From Actinoplanes sp. L3-i22 (GTDB lineage Bacteria; Actinomycetota; Actinomycetes; Mycobacteriales; Micromonosporaceae), in assembly GCF_019704555.1 (NCBI RefSeq), contig NZ_AP024745.1, forward strand, positions 2,848,001 through 2,912,000: a stretch of DNA of 64,000 nucleotides, in the 5' to 3' direction. Made by a program: the position numbers and the translations under genes. Within the stretch, counting starts at the first letter, position 1. Every line of letters begins with the position of its first letter. A model generated the notes under the pieces. The model ran no database searches. It was not told the DNA's origin and was given only the letters and a program-made list of their open reading frames with translations. Positions 23,609 to 32,308 of the stretch are shown in pieces.

Positions 23609-24271
23609 TTGGTGCGGTCTTCCGGCAATCCGGCCGGCTCTCCGGTCCGAATCACCGAGGTGACACCCCAGCAGCCAGCGCTTACCGTTCTCGGTCCGGC
23701 GGCGCACGCCCGGACCGTCGTCCTCGTCCTGCCCGGCGGCCGCGCCACCAGCCAGGCGCCCGCTCCGCGCGGCCTGGCCTGGGCGCGGATGCTGCCGTTC
23801 GCCCTCGGCGTCGCCCGGGACGACGTGGCGGTCCTGGTGCTGCGCTACCGGGTGCGGGGCTGGAACGGCGCCGCGCAGGACCCGGTCCGGGACGCCCGGT
23901 GGGCGCTCGCCGAAAGCCGCCGCAGGCATCCGGGCAGCCGGATCGTGCTGGTCGGGCACTCGATGGGCGGCCGGGCCGCGCTGCGCCTGGCCGCCGACCC
24001 GGAGGTGACCGGGGTGTGTGCCCTGGCGCCCTGGATCGAGGTGGGGGAGCCGGTCCACCGGGGCCGGGCCGACGTGCTGATCGCGCACGGCGACCGCGAC
24101 CGGGTGACCGACCCGGTGCGGTCGGCGGCCTTCGCGGCCCGGATCGGCGCCGATTTCGTGCGCGTGACCGGCGACGGCCACGCGATGCTGCGCCGGCCGC
24201 TCGCCTGGCAGCGCCTGGTCACCGGATTCGTCCGGGAGCGGCGCGCGGCGGCGCACAACACACAAAGTTGA
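23609..24271 (+). CDS. Alpha/beta hydrolase
   Basis: 220 residues from the GTG at 23609; a second GTG at 23660 would give 203 residues and is equally plausible, as neither has a clear ribosome binding site. The nucleophile elbow is GHSMGG, the acid is in IAHGDRDRVTDP and the histidine in VTGDGHAMLRRP, so the triad is complete. The compact size and lack of a lid suggest a small esterase or lysophospholipase-like enzyme. It is divergent from the lipid operon with 59 bp between starts, so a shared promoter region and a lipid-related role are possible. Confidence 0.82.
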   Translation: MVRSSGNPAGSPVRITEVTPQQPALTVLGPAAHARTVVLVLPGGRATSQAPAPRGLAWARMLPFALGVARDDVAVLVLRYRVRGWNGAAQDPVRDARWALAESRRRHPGSRIVLVGHSMGGRAALRLAADPEVTGVCALAPWIEVGEPVHRGRADVLIAHGDRDRVTDPVRSAAFAARIGADFVRVTGDGHAMLRRPLAWQRLVTGFVRERRAAAHNTQS

Positions 24272-24279
24272 CAATTGTC
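24268..24279 (+). promoter_or_regulatory. TTGACA element within the palindrome GACAATTGTC
   Basis: TTGACA at 24268-24273 overlaps the 10-bp palindrome GACAATTGTC (24270-24279), and both overlap the stop codon of the hydrolase gene. It lies about 80 bp before the haloperoxidase start and may be its -35 region with an operator. No strong -10 was found at the right distance. Confidence 0.35.
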
Positions 24280-24353
24280 GATGCGGTCTTGTGTGGACGG
24301 TAGGGCGCCAGCAGGGTGGGTGCGGCAGTTTCCGACAGCCCCGGGGGACCCTG

Positions 24354-25616
24354 ATGTCGTACCGTCGATTGCCCGCGCTGACCGCAACCCTGACCCTGAC
24401 CGTGACCACCGCCCTGATGCCCGCGGCGGCGCAGGCCGCGCCGGCGCGCGGCCCGAACGCCGTGGTGGTCTGGAACCTCAACGCGCAGAACGAGATCTAC
24501 GAGGTGGCGCGGCAGTCGCCGGCCACCGCGGCCCGCAGCTTCGCCATGGTTCAGGGCGCCGTCTACGACGCCGTGAACGCCGTCGCCGGCGTGCCCTACC
24601 AGCCCTACCTGACCGCGCCGAAGGCCCGGCACGGCGCCTCGGCCGACGCCGCGGTGGCCGCGGCCGCCTCGGCGGTCCTGCTCTCGCTCTTCCCGGAGCA
24701 GGCCGCGACCGTCACCGCGCAGTACGACGCGGCCCTCGCCGCGATCCCGGACGGCCGGGCCGAGACGGCCGGCGTCGCGGTGGGCCGTCAGGCCGCGGCC
24801 GCGATGATCGCGGACCGGGTCGGCGACGGCGCCTTCGACCCGGACAGCTGGAACATCAGCACCGCCCCGGGCCAGTGGCGGCCCACCCCGCCGACCAACA
24901 TCCAGGACGGCGCGTGGTTCGCCGACCTGAAGACGTTCGTCCTGCCCGACGCGGCGATGTTCCGGACCGCCGGGCCGCCCGCGCTGACCAGTGCCGCTTA
25001 CACCCGTGACTTCGCGGAGGTCAAGGCGATCGGCGGGGTGAACAGCACGGTCCGCACCCTCGACCAGACCCAGTCCGCGAAGTGGTGGCACGACCGGCGG
25101 CTCACCGAATGGGACATGAAACGGCAGCTCGCCGTGGACACCCACCTGAGCACGCTGCAGACCGCGCGGATGTTCGCGATGGTCGACATTGTCAACGCCG
25201 ACGCGCTGATCGCCTGCTACAACGAGAAGAAGTACTGGAACTTCTGGCGGCCGGTCACCGCGGTCCAGGAGGCCGACCTGGACGGCAACCCGGCGACCGT
25301 CGCGGACCCGACCTGGATGCCGCTGCTGGTGACCCCGCCGTTCCCGGACTACACGTCCGGGCACACCTGCTCGTTCTCCGCGATCACGCTGACCTGGCAG
25401 CGGTTCTTCGGGCGAGACGACATCCCGATCGGCGCGTACAGCGCGGACTCCGGGACCACGCGGTCGTTCCCGAGCTTCTCGGCGGCGCTCGACGAGGTGG
25501 TGGAGGCGCGGATCTGGGGTGGAGTGCACTTCCGGACGGCCGATGTGCAGGGTCTGCGGATCGGGACCGGGACCGCCCGGTACGTGCTGGCGCGGGAGTT
25601 CCGGCCGCGCCACTAG
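24354..25616 (+). CDS. Secreted vanadium-dependent haloperoxidase / PAP2-superfamily protein
   Basis: 420 residues from an ATG after GGGGGACC, with a signal peptide (hydrophobic core ATLTLTVTTALMPA, cleavage near AQAAPA). The three PAP2/haloperoxidase pocket motifs are present in order: KKYWNFWRP (Lys and Arg), FPDYTSGHTCSFSA (Ser-Gly-His) and ARIWGGVHFRTAD (Arg and His). Family members bind vanadate to oxidise halides, or phosphate to hydrolyse phosphomonoesters; sequence alone does not separate these here, though length and spacing fit the haloperoxidase-like secreted group of actinomycetes. Confidence 0.88.
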   Translation: MSYRRLPALTATLTLTVTTALMPAAAQAAPARGPNAVVVWNLNAQNEIYEVARQSPATAARSFAMVQGAVYDAVNAVAGVPYQPYLTAPKARHGASADAAVAAAASAVLLSLFPEQAATVTAQYDAALAAIPDGRAETAGVAVGRQAAAAMIADRVGDGAFDPDSWNISTAPGQWRPTPPTNIQDGAWFADLKTFVLPDAAMFRTAGPPALTSAAYTRDFAEVKAIGGVNSTVRTLDQTQSAKWWHDRRLTEWDMKRQLAVDTHLSTLQTARMFAMVDIVNADALIACYNEKKYWNFWRPVTAVQEADLDGNPATVADPTWMPLLVTPPFPDYTSGHTCSFSAITLTWQRFFGRDDIPIGAYSADSGTTRSFPSFSAALDEVVEARIWGGVHFRTADVQGLRIGTGTARYVLAREFRPRH

Positions 25617-25634
25617 GCATTTCGTCTCCTCTGT

Positions 25635-25662
25635 GGGCCGGCCGGATTCTTCCGGCCGGCCC
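25635..25662 (+). terminator. Hairpin after the haloperoxidase gene
   Basis: Perfect 12-bp stem GGGCCGGCCGGA with TCCGGCCGGCCC and loop TTCT, 18 bp after the stop codon. Confidence 0.85.
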
Positions 25663-25771
25663 GTCCTGTCTCTCACTCCGCGTCGTCACGGCGGTACGGA
25701 ACCGTCGCAACGTAGACGTACGTGCGTTGACCCCCTACGCTGTGCCGAACCTGTGAAACGAGGAGGGCACT

Positions 25772-27790
25772 GTGGCCGAGTCCCCGCCAGAGCAACGAAA
25801 CCCGACTGACCCGGCGTCGCCGCAGCTGTTGGTGATGCCGCACAGCGACGCGATCCCGTCGATCGCCTGGCCGGGGCCGGACGGCGCGCCGGCCTGGGCG
25901 ATCCCGGTGCAGGTCCCGTCCGGGACCCGGGGGTACGCGCTGTTCATCCCGATGCTGCCGATCGAGACACCGGCCGCCGAGTCGACCGGGGTGGCCGCTG
26001 AGTCGACCGGGGTGGCCGCCGCGGTCGGCGCTCCCGCCGTCGTGGTCGCGCCGGCAGCTGTCCCGGCGCCGGTCGAAGAGGCCGCCGCCGAACCCGCTCC
26101 CGCGGTCTCCGATGTGGAGGAGCCCGCGGCTCCCGCCCCCGTCCCGGCCCCCGTCGCGGCTCCGGCTCCGGTCTGGCCCGTGGCGCAGCAGGTCGCTCCC
26201 GTTCCGGCGCCGCCCCGGCCGGAGCCCTGGGCCCGCCCGCGGACGGACACCCACCAGCCGTTCCAGCGGTACCAGGCACCCCCGACGCCGTGGCAGAAGT
26301 TCCGCGCGAAGCACTGGACCGGCCCGGCGAACGCCCAGGGCCGCGCGGCCCCGCTCGGCGTGCTGGCCGGCGCGCTCGGCATCGCCTGCTTCACGCCGCT
26401 GGACCGGACCGGCATCGGCTGGTTCCTCGGCTGGCTCGTGCTGACCGCCGGCGTCGTCCTCGCCGTGCGCCGGTCCGCCGACCTGTCGCACTCCGAGCGG
26501 TGGATCCGCTCCGGCTGGGCGGTCGCGTCCCTCGCGCTGCTCGCCGTCCCGGCATTCCGGAACGCGTGGTGGCTGGTCACGTTCAGCGTGCTCGGCGCGC
26601 TCGGCACGGCGACCCTGGCGATCGTGGGCGGCCGGCAGGTGCGGTCGATCCTGTTCGGGTTGCTGGCCACGCCGTACGCCGCCTTCCGGGGTTTGCCCTG
26701 GGTGCGCCGCCACCTTCGAGCGAACCGCGACCCCGGCACGGTCCGCCGGATCTTCTTCTCGGTCGGCCTCACGGCGGTCGTGCTGCTGGTCTTCGGCACG
26801 CTGCTGTCGTCGGCCGACGGGGTGTTCTCGACGCTGCTCGGCAAGGCCGTGCCCGACCTGAACATCGGCTCGGTGTTCCAGTGGATCTTCCTGGCCGTGG
26901 TCGGCGCGCTGATCGCGACGGCCGGCATCTACACGCTGTCCGCGCCGCCCGCGACGTCCAGCCTGGACACCCCGGGCCGGGGCCGGTTCGGCCTGGTCGA
27001 GTGGGCGCCGGCCGGCTTCGCGCTGGTGCTGCTGTTCGGCGGCTTCGTGGCGGTGCAGTTCGCCGTCCTGTTCGGCGGGCGGCGGTACGTGGTGGAGACC
27101 GCCGGGCTCGGCTACGCGGGGTACGCCCGCAGCGGCTTCTGGCAGCTGGTCGTGGTCACGCTGCTGTCCCTGGCGGTGCTCGCCGCACTGGCCCGCTGGG
27201 CCAAGCGGGACCAGCCGATCGAGCGGACCCTGCTGCGCGTCGTGCTCGGCCTGCTCTGCGCGCTGAGCGTGGTCATCGTGGCGTCCGCGCTGTCCCGGAT
27301 GTGGGAGTACCAGCGGGTCTACAGCTTCACCGGCGAGCGCATCTTCGTGATGTCCTTCGAGATCCTGCTCGGCACGGTCTTCGTCATGGTCGCCGCGGCC
27401 GGCATCCGCTGGCAGGGCCGGTGGATCCCGCGGGCCACCGTCGGTCTCGCCGTGCTCATGCTGCTCGGCCTCGCGGTCCTCGGCCCGGAGGGCTACGCGG
27501 CCAGCCGCAACGCCCAGCGCTACCACGACACCGGCAAGATCGACGCCTGGTACCTGCGTGCCCTCTCCGCCGACGCGACTCCCGCTCTGACCAAACTGCC
27601 CGATCCGGTACGGCGGTGCACCCTGAGCTGGATCGCCGCCGACCTGGCGAAGCCGGACCCGTGGTACGCCTGGAACCTGGGCCGCGCCCAGGCCCGTGCG
27701 GCCCTGAAGAAGCTCCCGAAGTCCGCCATCGGCAAACAGTCCGACTGCCGAGCCGCCGACCAGTACGACCTCCCCAAGACACGCCGCTGA
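25772..27790 (+). CDS. DUF4173-family polytopic membrane protein
   Basis: 672 residues from a GTG preceded by GAGGAGGG. The first 170 residues are a soluble Pro/Ala/Val-rich segment with a tandem AAESTGV repeat. About ten membrane spans follow (from FLGWLVLTAGVVLAV to GLAVLMLLGLAVLG). The conserved region SRMWEYQRVYSFTGERIF and the late RNAQRY...DAWYL segment are typical of DUF4173/DUF4153 proteins. The function of the family is unknown. The gene is monocistronic by context, with terminators on both sides. Confidence 0.85.
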   Translation: MAESPPEQRNPTDPASPQLLVMPHSDAIPSIAWPGPDGAPAWAIPVQVPSGTRGYALFIPMLPIETPAAESTGVAAESTGVAAAVGAPAVVVAPAAVPAPVEEAAAEPAPAVSDVEEPAAPAPVPAPVAAPAPVWPVAQQVAPVPAPPRPEPWARPRTDTHQPFQRYQAPPTPWQKFRAKHWTGPANAQGRAAPLGVLAGALGIACFTPLDRTGIGWFLGWLVLTAGVVLAVRRSADLSHSERWIRSGWAVASLALLAVPAFRNAWWLVTFSVLGALGTATLAIVGGRQVRSILFGLLATPYAAFRGLPWVRRHLRANRDPGTVRRIFFSVGLTAVVLLVFGTLLSSADGVFSTLLGKAVPDLNIGSVFQWIFLAVVGALIATAGIYTLSAPPATSSLDTPGRGRFGLVEWAPAGFALVLLFGGFVAVQFAVLFGGRRYVVETAGLGYAGYARSGFWQLVVVTLLSLAVLAALARWAKRDQPIERTLLRVVLGLLCALSVVIVASALSRMWEYQRVYSFTGERIFVMSFEILLGTVFVMVAAAGIRWQGRWIPRATVGLAVLMLLGLAVLGPEGYAASRNAQRYHDTGKIDAWYLRALSADATPALTKLPDPVRRCTLSWIAADLAKPDPWYAWNLGRAQARAALKKLPKSAIGKQSDCRAADQYDLPKTRR

Positions 27791-27793
27791 CGA

Positions 27794-27834
27794 ACGACGA
27801 GCCCGGTTCCGCCTCCGCGGGCCGGGCTCGTCGT
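27794..27834. terminator. Bidirectional terminator between convergent genes
   Basis: ACGACGAGCCCGG pairs exactly with CCGGGCTCGTCGT around a 15-nt loop, between the DUF4173 gene and the minus-strand carboxypeptidase gene. Confidence 0.85.
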
Positions 27835-27854
27835 CATCGATGGCCGGCGCGGAC

Positions 27855-29207
27855 TCAGCTGCCGGTCGGGTAGGGGTGGGCGGCGGCGGTTGCCAGGGTC
27901 ATGAAGGCGGGCAGGTTCAGGGTCCAGAACGAGGCCACGCAGGAGTACGCCGGGAAGAAGCCGCTGCACCCGGAGGCGTTCGGGCCGACCTCGACGGTGT
28001 AGCCGGGAACGCCCAGCGTGCCGTAGATCCAGTCGTCGGTGGCGCCCGGCGCGAAGTAGTTCAGGCCGCCGTCACCGTGGACCACGTCGTACCCGTTGGA
28101 CCGGCCCATCGCCGTGGCGATCGTCTTCAGGTCGGTGTTGTTCGGGGCCAGCGAGTTGGTCCACCCGTACGGATAGATGTTGAGCTCGGCGTAGCTGTGC
28201 AGGGTGAGGAACGTGCCGGTGGTCGCGGTCGTCGCCGGGGAGAAGTCGGCGCTGGGCTTGGTGTCGCGGTAGATCTGGCCCAGGAAGCTCTGGATGCCCT
28301 GCGTCTCCGGCTCGCTCGCCGCGGCCGTGCCCGGGTAGGTCTCGCTGCACTTGGTGCCCTGGTTCACGTCCCAGTGGTAGCTCGAGTTCCGGTTGAGGTC
28401 GACCCCGAGGCCGGTGCCGGAACACCCGTTGGTGTGCGCGTTCTTGCGCTGGGAGATCGGCCGGGTCGAGTTCGACGAGACGATGTCGACGCCGTCCGGG
28501 TTGGCGATCGGGATGACCCACAGCTCGGTGGTGTCCATCAGCTTGGTCACCGCGGCGACCTTGCCGTAGTTGCCCACCAGGTAGTCGATCCACTTGTAGG
28601 CGAGCTCGCCGGTCGCCAGCTCGCGGGCGTGCATCTGGGCCATCAGGGTGAACTTCGGCTTCGCGCCGCTGGTGCTCGCCGCGCAGTCGCCCGTGACGAT
28701 CTTGGTGATGCACAGGGCCTGGATGTCGTGGCCACCCGAGCCCTGGGTCTTCTTCCACGACTGCCCGATGGTGCGCAGGACGGCCAGGCCCGGGTTGGCC
28801 GCGACGACCGCCTGGTTGTGGGCCTCGTGCCCGGCCGCGGTGTGGTAGCCGCCGTAGTAGGTGTCGGCCGCCGCCTGGAACGACGACGCGACCGGTTGGT
28901 AGAGCGGCCCGGCGTACCGCACGGTCAGCCCGCGCTGCCGCAGCCGCTGGACGTCGGCGGTGGCTGCCAGGATCGGAACGCCGCTGGTCAGCGGCCCTTC
29001 CAGCACGTCGTAGCCGCGCCGGGTGAGGTCGGCGGCCAGCCCGCCGGCGGTGGCGGACGGTGACGTGACGTCGTAGTAGGCCAGGTCGGCCGGGTCCGGA
29101 ACGGCTGCGGCGGCGGCGCCGGGCGTCGTGAGCCCGGCGCCGATCAGGACGAGCAGCACGGCTGCCCCGACGGCGATCAACCGCCGGAGACGCGAGAACC
29201 AGGTCAT
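27855..29207 (-). CDS. Secreted M14 zinc carboxypeptidase
   Basis: 450 residues with a signal peptide (core IAVGAAVLLVLIGAGL, cleavage near AAAAAV). A propeptide-like segment (about 35-115) precedes the catalytic domain. Zinc ligands are His and Glu in AQMHARELATG and His in FLTLHSYAELN; the catalytic Glu is in GYTVEVGPNASG. NPDGVDI and LNRNSSYHWD are the arginine-containing substrate-binding segments of M14. The enzyme should release C-terminal amino acids outside the cell, complementing the dipeptidyl-peptidase at the other end of the window. Confidence 0.92.
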   Translation of the reverse strand: MTWFSRLRRLIAVGAAVLLVLIGAGLTTPGAAAAAVPDPADLAYYDVTSPSATAGGLAADLTRRGYDVLEGPLTSGVPILAATADVQRLRQRGLTVRYAGPLYQPVASSFQAAADTYYGGYHTAAGHEAHNQAVVAANPGLAVLRTIGQSWKKTQGSGGHDIQALCITKIVTGDCAASTSGAKPKFTLMAQMHARELATGELAYKWIDYLVGNYGKVAAVTKLMDTTELWVIPIANPDGVDIVSSNSTRPISQRKNAHTNGCSGTGLGVDLNRNSSYHWDVNQGTKCSETYPGTAAASEPETQGIQSFLGQIYRDTKPSADFSPATTATTGTFLTLHSYAELNIYPYGWTNSLAPNNTDLKTIATAMGRSNGYDVVHGDGGLNYFAPGATDDWIYGTLGVPGYTVEVGPNASGCSGFFPAYSCVASFWTLNLPAFMTLATAAAHPYPTGS

Positions 29208-29366
29208 CGGTACCTCGATCGTGGGTGGGCCGGCACACGGCGCGCCAGGCCACAGTTAATCCACGATCTTCTATGCATCGACTCTCGTCAACGCCGCGGA
29301 CCATACCGAAGAATGACCCACCTCACCGGGATGCAACCGCGACCACCCGCCGTGCGTCAGGGATCT

Positions 29367-30161
29367 GTGAGATCAATTCGACTGTCGGCCCTGGCCCTGC
29401 TCCTCGTTCTGGCCGGATGCGGGATCGTCGGATACGCGCTGGCCGGGCGCGGGAACGCGGTATCGGCGGAGCCGGCGGCGGCGACGCCCACGACCGCACC
29501 GGCCGCGCCGACGACCAGGCCCGCGGCGAAACCACCGGCCGCGGAGCGGATCACCTACCCGGCCACCGGCAGCCGGAAGTTCGCGATCGCGCCGGCCGAG
29601 ACCGCGGCGCCGGCCGGCCGCAAGGGCACGCTGCTGCGCTACCAGGTCGCCGTCGAGAAGGACATCCGCGGCATCACCGCCGATCAGTTCGCCGCCGTCG
29701 TCACCAGCACGCTGCGCGATCCCCGGAGCTGGACCGCCGGCGGTGAGTGGCGGTTGAAGCGCGTCGGGCCCGACGACAAAACCGATTTCCGGGTACGACT
29801 CGTCACCCCGAAGACCCGCGACGCGCTCTGTGCGGGCGCCGCCGACGGCTACACGTCCTGCCGCACCCACGACGAGGTCGTCGTCAACGTCGCCCGCTGG
29901 GCGAAGGGCGTCCCGAAGTACGGCGCGACCCTCGACGTCTACCGCGAGTACGTGGTCAACCACGAGGTCGGCCACCGCCTGCACCAGGCCCACGAACTGT
30001 GCACCGGCCCAGGCGACCTGGCCCCGGTCATGCAGCAGCAGACCCTCGGCCTGCACAGCTGCGTAGCCAACGCCTGGCCGTTCCTGAACGGCCAGCGCCA
30101 CCGCGGCACGATCGGCGCCTACGACGACCCGGTTCCGCCCCGTGACCAGGGACGTTCCTAG
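29367..30161 (+). CDS. DUF3152 putative metzincin-like lipoprotein
   Basis: 264 residues from the GTG at 29367, chosen because AGGGA lies just upstream and the signal peptide becomes compact; an ATG at 29313 would add 18 residues. The signal ends in a lipobox, LAGC, so lipid anchoring outside the membrane is likely. After a Thr/Pro/Ala linker, the DUF3152 domain begins near LLRYQVAVEKDIRGI and carries a zinc-protease-like motif, NHEVGHRLHQAHE (HExxHxxxxxH), then PVMQQQTLGLHSC. The motif suggests a secreted metallopeptidase, but activity for the family is not established to my knowledge. Confidence 0.85.
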   Translation: MRSIRLSALALLLVLAGCGIVGYALAGRGNAVSAEPAAATPTTAPAAPTTRPAAKPPAAERITYPATGSRKFAIAPAETAAPAGRKGTLLRYQVAVEKDIRGITADQFAAVVTSTLRDPRSWTAGGEWRLKRVGPDDKTDFRVRLVTPKTRDALCAGAADGYTSCRTHDEVVVNVARWAKGVPKYGATLDVYREYVVNHEVGHRLHQAHELCTGPGDLAPVMQQQTLGLHSCVANAWPFLNGQRHRGTIGAYDDPVPPRDQGRS

Positions 30162-30192
30162 CCGGGTCAGGAATCGTGGGCGGCGCCAGCAC

Positions 30193-30259
30193 GAACATCG
30201 GTGGGGGCTCGGCGAGCGGATTGCCGGGCCGGACCACCGATGTTCCCCCGTTCGCCGAG
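30193..30259 (+). other. Two interleaved 12-bp inverted repeats (pseudoknot-like arrangement)
   Basis: Stem A pairs GAACATCGGTGG (30193-30204) with CCACCGATGTTC (30234-30245). Stem B pairs CTCGGCGAGCGG (30208-30219) with CCGTTCGCCGAG (30248-30259) with a single G-U. The 5' arm of B lies in the loop of A and its 3' arm lies beyond A, so they either form an H-type pseudoknot or exclude each other. The site follows the DUF3152 gene by 31 bp and precedes the nucleotidyltransferase gene by 97 bp. Confidence 0.7.
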
Positions 30260-30356
30260 TGAAAGGCGCGCAGGACGGACGTTAGGGCTTGGGCGGGCCG
30301 GGCAAATCCGTGATGCTCCTTAGGGATCCACGGATATCTACCCGGAGGGGCTCCGA

Positions 30357-31106
30357 ATGCACCCGATGTTGCAGCGCCTGGACGAGATCGCCGCCGAGCT
30401 GGCCACCCGTGCCGAGACCGTCGCGGTGCTCGGGCTGGGGTCGGCCGGCGCCCAGCGGGGCCGGCTGGACGGTCACTCCGATCTGGACTTCTTCCTGGTC
30501 GTCGACGAGGGCGCGACCACCCGGTACGCCACCGAGACCGACTGGCTGGCCGGCACCTGCCCGCTGGTCTGGAGTTTCGCGCACGAGCGGCACGGGCGGA
30601 AGGCGCTCTACGCCGACGGGATCTTCCTGGAGTACGCCGTCTTCACCGTCCCGGAGCTGCGCCGCGTCCCGTTCCGCGGCGCCCGGGTGGTGTGGCGTCG
30701 CGCGGACGCCCCGCCCGGCCTGACCGAGTCGGACGTGCCGGTGCCCCGCACGCCGTACGACACCGTCGAGTTCCACCTGAACGAGGCGCTCGCCAACCTG
30801 TACGTCGGCCTGCACCGTGACCTGCGCGGCGAGCACCTGAGCGCGGCCCGGTTCATCCAGGGTCACGCCGTCGACCGGGTGATCGCGCTGCTGCGGCTGA
30901 CCGACGGCGAACCGCCGTACCGTGATGTCTTCGATGCCTCCCGGCGGGTCGAGCGGACCTATGCCCCGCAGGTCCTGCCGTTGGCCGAGATGGTCCCGGG
31001 CTATCGCGGCAACGCCGCGGCGGCCCGGACGATCCTGAGCTGGCTCGGCGCCCGGTTCCGCATCCCAGCGCCGATCGGCGAGGCGATCGAAGCGTTACTC
31101 AGATGA
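30357..31106 (+). CDS. Nucleotidyltransferase-fold protein
   Basis: 249 residues from an ATG preceded by GGAGGGG. The Pol-beta-superfamily active site is visible as GLGSAGAQRG followed by DGHSDLDFFLVVD, that is the GS motif plus the DxD metal-binding carboxylates. The rest is helical. Relatives include aminoglycoside and minor nucleotidyltransferases; the substrate is unknown. It overlaps the 3' end of pobA by 8 bp on the opposite strand, and no partner toxin or antitoxin gene lies beside it. Confidence 0.8.
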   Translation: MHPMLQRLDEIAAELATRAETVAVLGLGSAGAQRGRLDGHSDLDFFLVVDEGATTRYATETDWLAGTCPLVWSFAHERHGRKALYADGIFLEYAVFTVPELRRVPFRGARVVWRRADAPPGLTESDVPVPRTPYDTVEFHLNEALANLYVGLHRDLRGEHLSAARFIQGHAVDRVIALLRLTDGEPPYRDVFDASRRVERTYAPQVLPLAEMVPGYRGNAAAARTILSWLGARFRIPAPIGEAIEALLR

Positions 31107-32268
31107 AGATGGGCAGGCCGGCGTAGTTCTCGGCCAGGCCGGTCGCGCCGGCCTCGCTGGACGCCACCCACCGCAACTGGGACAGCTGCAGCTCGGCGTC
31201 GAACGGGTCCCCGGAGGTGTGCAGCATCGTCGTCATCCACCAGGAGAAGTGCGTGCAGCGCCAGACCCGCCGCTGCGCGGTCTCCGAGTACGCGTCGGCG
31301 AGGCGCGCGTCGTTCTCCCGGAACCGGGCGACGAGTGCCTTGCTGAGCAGCGCCACGTCGGCGATCGCCAGGTTCAGGCCCTTCGCGCCGGTCGGCGGCA
31401 CGATGTGCGCGGCGTCCCCGGCGAGGAACAGGTTGCCGTGCCGCATCGGCGTCTGCACGTAGCTGCGCATCGGCAGCACGCTCTTGTCGGTGATCGGGCC
31501 GGGGTTGAGCTTCCACCCGTTCTGCTCGTGGCCGAGGCGGGTGGCCAGCTCGTCCCAGATCCGGTCGTCGGACCAGGACTGCGGGTCGGTGCCGTTCGGG
31601 ACCTGGAGGTAGAGGCGGCTGACGGTGGCCGAGCGCATCGAGTGCAGGGCGAACCCGTTCGGGTGCCAGGCGTAGATCAGCTCGTCGGTGGACGGGGCGA
31701 CGTCGGCGAGGATCCCGAACCAGGAGTACGGGTAGACGCGCTCGAAGACCTTCGCCGCGGGGACGGCCGCGCGCGACGGCCCGAACGAGCCGTCACAGCC
31801 GGCGAGGACCGCAGCATCCAATCTGACGACATTTCCGGATTTGTCCGTGTAAGTCACGTAGGGCCGGTCGGATGAGACGTCATGCAACTCGACGTCCGAC
31901 ACTTCGTAGTGGATCTCCTGGCCGGCCGCGCGACGAGCCGCGATCAGATCCTTCTGCACCTCGGTCTGACCGTAGACCCAGACCGACCGCCCGGTCAGAT
32001 CCACGAAGTCGAGATGGTGCCGCTCGTGCGGCCACTGCAGGTAGATCCCGCGGTGCTCGTCCCCCTCGGCCCGCAGCCGGGTGCCGAGCCCGACCGACTC
32101 CAGCAGCTCGACGCTGGAGTGCTCGAGGATGCCGGCCCGGATCCGGGCCGCGACGTACTCCTCCGAGCGGGTCTCCAGGACCACGGAGTCGACGCCGCCC
32201 TGGGCGAGCAGATGGGAGAGGAGCAGACCGGCCGGGCCCGCGCCGATGATGGCGACCTGGGTACGCAT
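31099..32268 (-). CDS. pobA: 4-hydroxybenzoate 3-monooxygenase
   Basis: 389 residues, matching the usual length of PobA. The FAD fingerprint VAIIGAGPAGLLLSHLLAQ is at the N-terminus; ARIRAGILEHSSVELL and the second FAD motif FLAGDAAHIVPPTGAKGLN are close to the Pseudomonas enzyme. It hydroxylates 4-hydroxybenzoate to protocatechuate using NAD(P)H and O2, which feeds the pcaHG dioxygenase encoded nearby. The ATG at 32268 follows AAGGTGGGGGG. It lies 40 bp downstream of the iclR gene on the same strand, but a near copy of the putative operator within the end of iclR suggests its own promoter. Confidence 0.93.
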   Translation of the reverse strand: MRTQVAIIGAGPAGLLLSHLLAQGGVDSVVLETRSEEYVAARIRAGILEHSSVELLESVGLGTRLRAEGDEHRGIYLQWPHERHHLDFVDLTGRSVWVYGQTEVQKDLIAARRAAGQEIHYEVSDVELHDVSSDRPYVTYTDKSGNVVRLDAAVLAGCDGSFGPSRAAVPAAKVFERVYPYSWFGILADVAPSTDELIYAWHPNGFALHSMRSATVSRLYLQVPNGTDPQSWSDDRIWDELATRLGHEQNGWKLNPGPITDKSVLPMRSYVQTPMRHGNLFLAGDAAHIVPPTGAKGLNLAIADVALLSKALVARFRENDARLADAYSETAQRRVWRCTHFSWWMTTMLHTSGDPFDAELQLSQLRWVASSEAGATGLAENYAGLPIFI

Positions 32269-32308
32269 GCCCCCCACCTTCAGTGGCGGACGTCCCCCGG
32301 GCAAGGGG

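Noticed and set aside
30357..31106. Nucleotidyltransferase as part of a toxin-antitoxin pair
   Set aside because: No small partner gene (HEPN or similar) lies on either side; the neighbours are pobA and a DUF3152 gene.
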